From contig JAOXYB010021325.1 in the NCBI GenBank assembly GCA_028565635.1, positions 1 to 17,267 of the forward strand: a stretch of 17,267 nt of DNA, given 5' to 3'. The position numbers were made by a program, and so were the translations under genes. The notes beneath the pieces are model-generated. The model was given only the letters and a program-made list of their open reading frames with translations, had not been told where the DNA came from and did no database searches. Below are positions 1 to 8,189 of the stretch, piece by piece. The DNA is from Phoronis ovalis. Taxonomy: Eukaryota; Phoronida; Phoronidae. Within the stretch, counting starts at the first letter, position 1. The number at the start of each line of letters is the position of its first letter.

Positions 1-88
1 AACCATCGAAAATTGTGATGGTTAGCACTAGCCATCCGATGGCTTAGCTAGCCATCGGATGGTTAAGGACATGCTAAGGGATGGCTAT
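1..88. repeat. Cluster of nested short palindromes (GATGGYT / ARCCATC)
   Basis: GATGGTT or GATGGCT occurs at 17-23, 38-44, 58-64 and 80-86. The inverted form occurs at 1-7, 30-36 and 50-56. Bases 1-23, 30-44 and 50-64 can each form a hairpin, and 30-64 as a whole is close to its own reverse complement. The motif starts are 20-22 bp apart, about two helical turns. The cluster may continue left of the window. Function is unknown; it could be a transposon end or a binding-site array. Confidence 0.6.
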
Positions 89-130
89 CTTAGCCTGCAA
101 GTTTCCTAAGGGTAGTACTACCGTCGTGAT

Positions 131-466
131 CCAGATAGTGTTAAAAAACAGTAGAAGTTGGCCTAGCTCTTACAAAAACACACACTGTATGTCAAAAAAA
201 TCCATAAATTCAAACCAAAATTGTTGTCTTGTTTGTCTCTGATATTCCTTCTTGTGTTATCTACTACTTGAAGCTTGGTTCATACTCCTCAAAGTGACTT
301 TTAGAAATGATACCTTGAGGAGTATTAATCAAGCTTCAAGTGGCAGATAACACAAGAAGGAGTATTGGAGATAAACAAGCTAGATAAGAATTTTGGATGG
401 AATTTTTTGACATACGGTGAGTGTTTTTGCAAGAGGCCAACTTCTGCTGGTTTTAACACTATCTGG
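131..466. mobile_element. Foldback / MITE-like inverted repeat with very short loop
   Basis: The left arm (131-293) is complementary to the right arm (314-466), at about 85% by eye with two small gaps. Shared blocks include CAGATAGTGTTAAAA, AGAAGTTGGCCT, TATGTCAAAAAA, CCTTCTTGTGTTATCT, CTTGAAGCTTG and ATACTCCTCAA. The loop is at most 20 nt. No open frame spans it. A non-autonomous foldback transposon is the likeliest origin, and an RNA copy would form one long hairpin. A possible imperfect 11-bp direct repeat, AAGGGTAGTAC near 107 and AAGGGCAGTAC near 507, lies outside both arms. It may or may not be a target duplication. Confidence 0.75.
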
Positions 467-3400
467 GCTTTGACCTAAATTAGAACCACACGCTCAAGCT
501 CACGCAAGGGCAGTACCTAGTTGACTAAACACATTGATTAAAAGTCAATTTTTGAATTATAATTCTGCTCGTTACAAAAATATTACATTTTTTTCAATTG
601 TGAAGCCAGAAACAAATTTTATAAATTGTTTTTTCGCTGATCAACTATCTACAGCAAACGCTATAAAATCCACGTGCTGTCGCTTGGAGTGTGAGCTTGC
701 TACTCATATTTGTTCCCCGGACTGAATAGATTTTAAATTTTACGTGTACTGTGCGCAACAACAATTTATTTAGTTTTTGTTGGAGTGTAACAGCATCCAT
801 TTAAGCTACAGGTAAGGTAATAATTTTTCTTCAGTTGGATGTATTTCTTTTTGCTGTAGGAGTTGTGAAAAAAATGGGGGGGAAATTAACTTTCATTCCA
901 CTTGAACATTTCTTCAAAAGAAACTGTCAATTTTAGCTTCTCCACTTGCACTAAATTTGTATTTGATGTTTAAAGCACATAATAATAGTAATTTCCAATG
1001 ATAAAATCAAAATTCTACCTAATTTGTGTTGTTGCAACTTTGTTATTAACGATGATTTTGAGAGGAAATTATACCAAAATCTGCGTCATGGTACCTATGT
1101 TTTCACACAAGTCAGCTAGTACATTTAAGTTCTATATATACAAATTAGTACACTTTAGGAATGGTAAAAGAGGAATCGTTTATTTTGTATGTAGTACGTG
1201 CATTCTCATTTATTGTGATACTCATGGTAAAAAAATGGGGTGAAATCAATTATCCCCAATACTTGGATATTTTGGATAGCACATTTGTCTCGTTCACGTA
1301 AATAGCTTCTTAAAAGTTGTTAATAACTTCTATAGATCGTAATAATAGCACTTTGTGCTTACGAAATCAATGATAAAACTAATAGATGTTGCACGATGTC
1401 CCACACTTGTGGTTTTGCTACGAAATTGTGTATTATGGTTCTTGATCTTCCTTTGACGGGCCATTTTAAGGTTGTGGTTTCTATGGCAGGGGTGGATAGA
1501 TACTGTGTAAAATTGTTACGGTTTTCTAAATTAGTGTCATTTCGTTCCACCATGCAAGTCATCATCATTTGGAAATAGCAATTACATTCATCCATTTAAA
1601 TGAAAGCTTTAACCGCTTCACAACAAGTATATAGCATACTCGTGTGTTGAATTAACTAAAATGTACATCATTGTTTTAAAAGAAAAAAATACTGAAAAAT
1701 TGACAGTGGAGTCGAGGCTTCTTTTAGCAGTTAAAATTCAGTTCGTCGAACTGGCTTGAAACACGGCTGTTGACTGCCAGTGTCTGTAACTGAACCCAGT
1801 TGTCGAAACCCTGTCAAATTAATTACATTTTAAAATATATATTAACCCTCATTACCAGTTATTGTTAAATTCTAATCAGGCCTGTTAAACTTTTAGTTCA
1901 GGGGGAGGCACTTGAATAAAAGAAACATGGGTGGTATGGTTTCTAACCCATACATAGTATGTATTTATAAATATATTTTATTAAATATATGGGTAGTGGG
2001 ATTTTTTTAAAAGTGCTTTAATTCCCCTCTCCTCTAAAACAGAACAGAAGTTTAGAGGTGTCATTAAAAAAATTAATAATAATGGTGGTGCAAACTTTTA
2101 TAGCTGTCCGTAGGTGCTTTCTCCTTGCCTTTACAGTACATTGTCATATTTATACATTCTTCTTTGTTCACAAGGACCTCCATTATAGACAACCCAAGTT
2201 TAATTGCCGTCTTACTTGTTTCTTTGGCACATATTAAATTTGTTCACTCTTATGTTGTATATTTTATCTCAGAGGTATGTTAAATCTAAAGTAACATGAC
2301 AGAATTTATGTTCTCAAATTCAAAGGTCATTATAATGTTATGACACATCTAAAACCTTATATTTATGTGTGCTAATTGTAGAAAGCTAAAATATTAAAAT
2401 AAAACATTTCAAAAGATATTTTCTAGATATTCTTGTGTCCCCAGGGAGGTACTAGCCAAAAAAACTTGTTGATATCTAAAATAAAAAACCTTAAGTTACC
2501 CCACGGTAAAAGCTGTATACCCCATGGTAAAAATTTATTTGCAAAAAAATATCATGGTAAAAAATCCAAAAAATGTACATGATATAGTTAGATGTAGTAA
2601 CTCCTGGAAGCCTATAACGAACAAGATAACATTAACATAATTACTATAGTTTGTAGTGAGTTTGCAAAAATTGACTAACTCTTCGCAGAAAATTCTGTTC
2701 AGTCACAAATAAAGATAATCATGCCTACTGTCTTGATTATTCGTGCAGTCTTAACCAGTCTCTAAACACAGACCATGAGGTGGAATTAGTTAAAAATACA
2801 CATAAAACTGGGGTACTTTCTAGGCCTGGATATAATTCCCTTAAATTTTGATAAAAATTACATTTTCAAATTATGATTTCTCTCACTTTCTGCGAAATCA
2901 AGGCAACTTTCATATAGAAATGTCCATATAGCTGCCTGGGGGCAAAAAGAAAGAGAAAAAAGGCTTATTAATATGCATGCCGGATCTTTACTGGGCATGT
3001 GAATTACAGACATTGGGTCCTATATTGGCTATGTAATGCTAAATTGAGAACGAAATATTCCGGGGAAATATTGGGCTTGGCAGAACTAATGATATAAGGA
3101 CATGCAGAAACATATAATTAACAATGCCAACTAATTCATTCCATCAAGAAATGATTTTTATGACTGCTAAGCCTGGATGTTCTAACCCCCTGCAAATAAA
3201 CATAAAAGTGAATTTTGAGTGGCTCTCTCTAGAGAGCAGCACAGCACCTGTCTGTTATTTCTGAGAAAATGTCACACAAATTGAACATTTAAATGTACAC
3301 ATTTGAGTGAGATTGAGTAAGTGTCTACATATACACTGTGTTTGAGTATAACCAAACAATGCATTACTATTTTTTTCATAATTTTCTACAAAGAAACAAA

Positions 3401-3640
3401 TTCTTGAAGAAAATGCAGATTTTCCCAAGAAATCTTGATTAATTTTTAGAACAATTGTAAAAAAAATAGAAAGGCATTTAAATGCACTGTATTAAACCAC
3501 AATTCATAATGTTTGTCTTAACAACATAAGTTTACTATAGACATGACACAAAATCCATTGAAATTCTAGCTCATTATGTAATATGAAATGACACAGGAAT
3601 TCACATTAATTTGCACTTTACTGCTTCCCAGTTACATTTC
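467..3640. other. AT-rich stretch with no gene seen
   Basis: I see no supported gene here. Open frames at 534-725, 998-1243 and 1359-1595 are short, low in complexity and lack family motifs. Minor items: a near-consensus donor at 811/812 with no convincing exon, the motif CATGGTAAAA or CACGGTAAAA three times at about 2500-2560, and a tiny palindrome CTCTCTAGAGAG near 3225-3236. The segment 1895-2045 has a weak terminal similarity between GGGGGAGGCACTT and the reverse of AGTGCTTTAATTCCCC. It may be an old degraded element. Confidence 0.5.
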
Positions 3641-3653
3641 TGAGTGATCTCAG

Positions 3654-3904
3654 TTCACAGTGCACAGTCAACCAAAGGAGACCTGCAATTTTTACCACAT
3701 AAATATTACAAGAGGTCAAGAGGTCAGTATTTAAAGAAACAAACCTATTTCAAAAAAGGACACCGTGCTCGAACTCGTCAGACCACATTTGATCAGTCAA
3801 ACATGACAGTTCGAACAAGTATAGTCAGAAAATCATGTGATGAGTACAAATTAAGCCACTGTAAAACATTTACCTGTAAAAAAAGGATAATTAGTAAAAT
3901 AAAG
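3654..3904 (+). CDS. Candidate internal coding exon, unrecognised basic protein
   Basis: An open frame follows an in-frame TGA at 3641-3643 and stays open through a consensus donor, AAAG|GTGAGT, with GT at 3905-3906 and phase 0. A possible acceptor AG lies at 3652-3653. The translated segment is strongly basic (many K and R, with patches such as KKGHRARTR) and includes two cysteine pairs. It matches no family I can name. If the donor is ignored, the frame runs into a stop at 3926-3928. The donor and the length of open frame in AT-rich DNA argue for coding. The absence of an identified partner exon or homologue argues against it. It could be a transposon remnant or a non-coding RNA exon. Confidence 0.3.
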
Positions 3905-3928
3905 GTGAGTTTGCAGATATTATATTAA

Positions 3929-4400
3929 GGCCTCAAAAAACCAAGGACAAGAATAGTAGACCAGTATTCTAAGGCAGATAATCAGGACTCAAGGAATAAG
4001 AACTGTTGATAAGTTAAAGCTTGTAGAAATGTACAATGGTGTAACACAGTGAAAACTCAAATAAGTGCAACACTTTCATTTAAAGTGAAAAAGGAGATTT
4101 TTGGCCTGGGCGTTCAACAGCAGCTGGAGTGTACAAATTGTGGTTTACTTCTGAGTACTGTAAATTATATTGTAACATGCGCCTGGTGACGACAAGCATC
4201 ACAGAGGAAAATAAGTAAGACTGCCAGGTTCGTCAAATACCGCAAATTAAGCCTCATATTTTGAAGTTGCAATTCAGAACAATTACAGTTAAGATCAACA
4301 ATAAGAATCATAATAATTGGTAGCGTACAATCCAGCGAAATTATTACAACCAAAGCTATGATAAATATGCTGTGGCCTCTTTCCAAATAAACAGGAGTAA
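3929..4400. other. No gene seen
   Basis: This is AT-rich sequence. A minus-strand frame (4165-4386) encodes a hydrophobic stretch but begins at TTG, not ATG, and has no supporting signals, so it was not called. Confidence 0.4.
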
Positions 4401-4401
4401 C

Positions 4402-4803
4402 CTAAATGAAATGGCGACTAGTATAATGTAACTGCGTCAAAGGCGTTACGTTACACCTGCCCCTTCCAGAATTCAATGTCCCTGTTGTAATATAAATTAA
4501 ATGTAACTGTTTTAAAGTTTGATTACTATAAAGTCCATCATTTTCCAGCCTCACAAATCTTCTCATATTGTCTTCATTTACCTCAAATTCCAGCCCTTCA
4601 TCCACACTACGCACCATGTCTTCTGTAATGTTATCTATCCATTTCATAATTCGCTTTGCTCTGCAAACCACCTCTTGTCTCATACCTTGTACTGCTGGTA
4701 TTTCATCAATAAATTTAATATCGCTATCGATATCTATCACGTGTTCTTCATCAACAGAAATATTTTCATAAAATTCAGAATACTCTGCTGCAGGAGGAGA
4801 CAT
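4402..4803 (-). CDS. Acidic open frame, possible downstream exon of the zinc-finger locus
   Basis: This is 133 codons from ATG (4801-4803) to TAG (4402-4404). The first half is acidic (VDEEHVIDIDSDIKFIDEI). A mixed-charge, helix-like stretch with RAKRIMKWIDNITEDM follows. The last ~30 residues look less protein-like. A strong minus-strand acceptor (pyrimidine tract ending CTGCAG) ends at 4788, just inside the ORF. This suggests the real exon begins at 4787 with phase 1 and that the ATG may not be the start. It lies in the same frame as the zinc-finger ORF upstream (5112 to 4891) but is separated from it by stops. No domain is recognised. It could be the C-terminal part of the zinc-finger protein or a separate short gene. 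Confidence 0.45.
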   Translation of the reverse strand: MSPPAAEYSEFYENISVDEEHVIDIDSDIKFIDEIPAVQGMRQEVVCRAKRIMKWIDNITEDMVRSVDEGLEFEVNEDNMRRFVRLENDGLYSNQTLKQLHLIYITTGTLNSGRGRCNVTPLTQLHYTSRHFI

Positions 4804-4890
4804 AGGTAGAGAAATAATGACGTAAGATCTGGAACGTGACAGTCGAGCGGGGATGCTACAGATAATTCAGCAATAAAAGTCTTTGGTAGT

Positions 4891-5112
4891 TCACAAATGG
4901 GATCTTCGGTTGGATGGTAGCATGTAAGGTGACATCTTAGATCTGGTCGCCTTCTGCTCTGGTCGCCTTCTGCTAGTGTAGGTGCATACTGGACATGTGA
5001 AAGTTGTTAATCCATGAGGATTATGCCTCTCAGCTTTGTGCTTGTGGAGAGACTCCTTGGTAAATAATATTGAGGAGGAGGCACAGTCTCGATGTGTACA
5101 CTTGGACTGCAT
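4891..5112 (-). pseudogene. C2H2 zinc-finger gene, frame-broken in finger 2
   Basis: The ATG (5110-5112) has A at -3 and is preceded in frame by TGA and TAG. Finger 1 has Cys5, Cys10, Phe17, Leu22, His25 and His30 (His23 is an alternative ligand), a slightly irregular C2H2. Finger 2 begins with C40-x2-C43 and then loses register at residue 52. A perfect 16-bp tandem duplication (4943-4958 and 4959-4974) shifts the frame, and the protein ends at residue 73. Reading one copy of the repeat gives a finger with C-x2-C-x12-H-x4-H, with Leu at C+10. The frame then stays open to a TGA at 4737-4739. The ancestral gene therefore probably encoded a two-finger DNA-binding or RNA-binding protein. The 16-bp insertion may be a fixed mutation, an allele or an assembly error. 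A possible acceptor (TTTTGCAATCATGCAG) at the ATG leaves open that this is an internal exon. Confidence 0.6.
4943..4974. repeat. Perfect 16-bp tandem duplication inside the zinc-finger coding region
   Basis: CTGGTCGCCTTCTGCT occurs twice with no mismatch and no spacer. Sixteen is not a multiple of three, so the duplication shifts the reading frame. The lack of divergence between the copies, in a window where most repeats are diverged, suggests a recent event. Confidence 0.95.
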
Positions 5113-5158
5113 GATTGCAAAAGAATGCTATCAAAATGAGCAGCTCTCTAAAACGAAT

Positions 5159-5217
5159 CACGTGAGCAGGATCTCAATCACGCACGTGCAGCATTTTACT
5201 ATACACATGGGCACGTG
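5159..5217. promoter_or_regulatory. Three palindromic E-boxes (CACGTG) upstream of the zinc-finger ATG
   Basis: CACGTG occurs at 5159-5164, 5183-5188 and 5212-5217, which is 47-105 bp upstream of the minus-strand ATG at 5112. CACGTG is the known core of bHLH factors such as MYC/MAX, USF and CLOCK-type proteins. Three copies in 59 bp of AT-rich DNA is unexpected. A proximal promoter role is inferred; no TATA box or start site was identified. Confidence 0.35.
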
Positions 5218-5259
5218 TCTTAATCTGGAGCAAGTTCACATGCATTATTACTAAAATAC

Positions 5260-5470
5260 GTAACATCTGGCGTTCCATTAATAAAAAATTAATAACCATT
5301 AACTATCAAACTATCCACCAATAAACCCAATAACAGTTAACTTTTGAACTTAGCAACATGGTGTTCAACCAACAATGTTTTGCAATAGGACTGAAATTTA
5401 CATAGCATCAGTATGGTGTTCCACCAACAAAGTTTCATTAATATAGACGACAGTTTCATATTCTATAACA
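5260..5470. repeat. Diverged short repeat, ~55-bp spacing
   Basis: ATGGTGTTCAACCAACAAT at 5358 and ATGGTGTTCCACCAACAAA at 5413 are copies about 55 bp apart. GGCGTTCCATTAATA near 5270 may be a more decayed copy. This is the left edge of the tandem-repeat region that continues to about 5830. Confidence 0.5.
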
Positions 5471-5473
5471 GTT

Positions 5474-5699
5474 CAGTCCCTCTTCACTTCAGGATTCTAA
5501 AGACAATATCTATAACTACTCAGTTCCTCTCCCTTTAGGGGATCTGATGACAATCTATAAAAACTCTGTTCCTCTTCATTTCAGGGTTCTCACAGCAACA
5601 AATAATAATTCAGTTCCTCTTCTTTTCAGGGGTCTCGTGACAATCTAATAAAACTCGGTCCCTCTTCATTTCAGGGTCCTCACAGCAACAATAGCAATT
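5474..5699. repeat. 45-bp tandem repeat, five units, 90-bp higher-order pattern
   Basis: Units start at 5474, 5521, 5566, 5611 and 5656. Each begins CAGTTCCTCTTCATTTCAGG or a near variant. Units 2 and 4 share the second half ATGACAATCTA / GTGACAATCTA, while units 3 and 5 share CTCACAGCAACAA. The array therefore evolved as 90-bp dimers. Each unit has a pyrimidine tract ending in AG, resembling a plus-strand splice acceptor. No coding role is seen. Confidence 0.85.
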
Positions 5700-6010
5700 C
5701 AGTGACGTTCCACTGATAATTCAATGTTAACAAATGTAACTTCTCAATTCCGTTCCAATGAGATTCAATAATACATATCTAAGTTCAAATACTGCAGTGG
5801 CATTCCACTGATAATTCAAAATTCATAAGTTTAAGTTCCAATATGCGCAACAATTAGTATTAAGCAATGTTCGCAGTTTCAGCTGTACAGTCACTTAAAC
5901 CGGCTTGATTTGACGAACGTAAAGTCAGAATCAAATTCAGAATCAGTTCAACATAAAGTCAGAACCAAATTCAGAATCAAATTCAACATTTAGATTCAGA
6001 TTCAGATTAG
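5700..6010. repeat. Further diverged repeats and TCAGAATCAAAT-rich tract
   Basis: CAGTGACGTTCCACTGATAA at 5700 recurs as CAGTGGCATTCCACTGATAA at 5795, a 95-bp spacing. From 5921 to 6010 there is an imperfect array of CAGAATCAAATT and CAGATTCAGATT motifs. It resembles the AGAATCAGATTCAGAATC tract inside the 340-bp units farther right, so it may be a decayed relative. No gene was seen. Confidence 0.55.
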
Positions 6011-6111
6011 AAAAAAAAATCGAAATGCCCTCAATGGCAGGAATTTGATAAAAAAACCACGACATTTCACATTTTTCTTGTTTCCACTGCTTTTCCCGAG
6101 GTGAAGTTTCC

Positions 6112-8188
6112 AAAGCATTTCAAACGGTTATTCTGAATATATTCAGCAAATTTTTAGCAGAAAACGAACATACAAGTGTCATTAGTTGTACAAGGTTCTT
6201 CATATACACCTGAGACACACAAAGCGGAAAAAAAATTCCGGCCAATATCGATCGAAATATGAAGTTGCAATGTTCAACTTGGTTTATTTTGAGTCTGATT
6301 CTGGATCTGATTCTAGGGATAAAAAAGTTGCGCACTGCAAAATGTTCAAAAAGTCAATTTGTTTATAAAAGTCTGTGATGTCAACGGATTCCCCAAAAAT
6401 TATCTCATTTTTATGGTTTTATGGTAACCCATCTTATCTGCTAAATTTCAAAACATTTCAAACAATTATTCTGAATATATTCACGGATTTTTACAGAAAA
6501 ACAAATATACAAGTGACGTTAGTTATAAAAGGTTCTTCATATACATCTAGAATACGCACAAAAAAGTGAAAAACAAGTGTTGCTAAGCAACTAAATTTTC
6601 ACCAATATCGTTCGCAAAGTTCGGGACTTTATTTTTAATCTGAATCTGATTCTGGGAGCAAAAAAAGTTGTGCACCTGAAAATGTTCAAAAAGTACATTT
6701 TTTATGAAAGTCGATGATGCCAACAAATTTCACAAAAATTATCTCTGCTCATTTCTGTTTTTATTGTAACCCATCTTGTCTACTAATTTTCAAAATATTT
6801 CAAATAATTTTTTTTGAATATATTCACAGAGTTTTAGCAGAAAAATGAATCTGCAAGTGACATTAGCTTGAATGGCTCTTCATATAAACCTGAAACCTGA
6901 ATACAAATTGTGGTCAAGCAACTAAATTTCCACCAATATGAACTGCGTGGTCGCAATGTTCAAATTTAGCTTATCTGGTTATGAATATCGTTTTGGAATA
7001 AAAAAGTTGTTCGTCTCAAAATGTTCAAAGTAATTTTTTTACATAAAAATAAGTAATTTTAACTGATTCCACAAATAATGTTTTGCTTGTTGCCGGTTTT
7101 ACCAGGAAACGAACAAAAAAGTGCTATTAGTTATGATAGATTCTTCATGTATTTCTGAAATACTCAAATAGGTGAATTTAGTTGCAAAGCAACCAAATTT
7201 CAAACAAAAATCATCACATTGTACCAGTTAAATTTGAATATGGTTTTGAATGATCTTGAATCTAGTTCCCGGGATTAAATAGAAGTTATTCTCCTGGGAA
7301 TATTTGAAAATGGATAATTTTTCGGTGTACAACTTTATTTTATCCACAGAAGTTTGAACGTTGATCGGTATTGGTGGAAATTAATTGCTTAGCAATAACA
7401 TTTCAGGTGTATATGAAGAATATTTTATAGCTAATGTCACTTGCTTGTTCATTTTTCCGCTAAAAATCCATGAATATATTCAGAAAAATCATTTGAAATA
7501 TTTTGAAAATTAGTAGATAAGACGAGATACCATAAAAGCAGAAATAAGCAGAGAAATGTTTGCGGAATCTGTTGACATCACAGACTTTTTGAACATTTTG
7601 AGGTGCGCAATTTTTTATCCCCAGATTCAAATTCAGAATCGCATTCAAAATAAACCAAGTCCAAACACTGCGACCTCATATTTTGATCGGTATTGGTGGA
7701 AATTTAGTTGCTTAGCAACAATTTTTAAAAACTTTTTTCCGAGTATTCTAGGTGTATATGAAGAACCTTTTACAACTAATGTCACTTGCATGTTTGTTAT
7801 CTGCTACAAATTGTGAATATATTCAGGATAATCGTTTGAAATATCTGGGAAATTAGCAAATAAGACGGTTTACCATAAAAGCAGAAATGAGCAAAGAGAT
7901 GCATTGTATTTTTTGTGGAATCTGTTGACATCATCGAATTTTATAAAAAAATTAATTTTTGAACAATTTTGAGATGCACAACTTTATTATCCCCAGAATC
8001 AGATTCAGAATCAGATTCAAAATAAACTAAATCCGAACATTGCGGCCTCATATTTGATCGGTATTGGTGGAAATTTTCTCACTTTTTTGAATATTCTAAT
8101 TGTATATGAAGAGCCTTTTGTAACTACTGTCAGTTATATGTTCGTTTCTCTGAATATGTTCAGAAAAATCGTTTGAAATGTTTTGAAC
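6112..8188. mobile_element. Palindromic composite of ~340-bp repeat units (forward array then reverse array)
   Basis: Forward copies start near 6112, 6450, 6793 and 7104, the last lacking about its first 70-90 bp. Near 7322 the orientation flips. Reverse copies end near 7507 (partial), 7850 and 8188. The anchor TTCTGAATATATTCA falls at 6131, 6469 and 6812, and TGAATATATTCAG or a variant at 7471, 7814 and 8151. Spacings are therefore 338, 343, 343 and 337. Other shared blocks are AAAATGTTCAAAAAGT, GGTTCTTCATATACACCT, AACTAAATTTCCACCAATA and ATCTGATTCTGGGG. Both outer ends stop at the same unit position (CAAAGCATTTCAAAC on the left, GTTTGAAATGTTTTG on the right). No transposase frame is seen and the short ORFs here are chance. 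Confidence 0.85.
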
Positions 8189-8189
8189 G

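Noticed and set aside
811-860. Donor CAG|GTAAGG followed by a TTTTTGCTGTAG acceptor
   Set aside because: The implied intron would be only about 48 bp and neither flank shows coding potential.
998-1243. 81-codon plus-strand frame with a hydrophobic N-terminus resembling a signal peptide
   Set aside because: AT-rich DNA commonly yields such F/I/L/K/Y-rich frames. No splice, poly(A) or family support was seen.
1895-2045. Possible terminal inverted repeat (GGGGGAGGCACTT against the reverse of AGTGCTTTAATTCCCC)
   Set aside because: Alignment needs gaps and covers few bases. It does not stand out from AT-rich background.
4165-4386. Minus-strand frame encoding a hydrophobic stretch next to the acidic ORF
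   Set aside because: It starts at TTG, lacks a convincing acceptor and has low-complexity hydrophobic composition.
5260-6010. Repeats considered as a CRISPR array
   Set aside because: Units are contiguous and diverged without unique spacers, and the window is eukaryotic in character.
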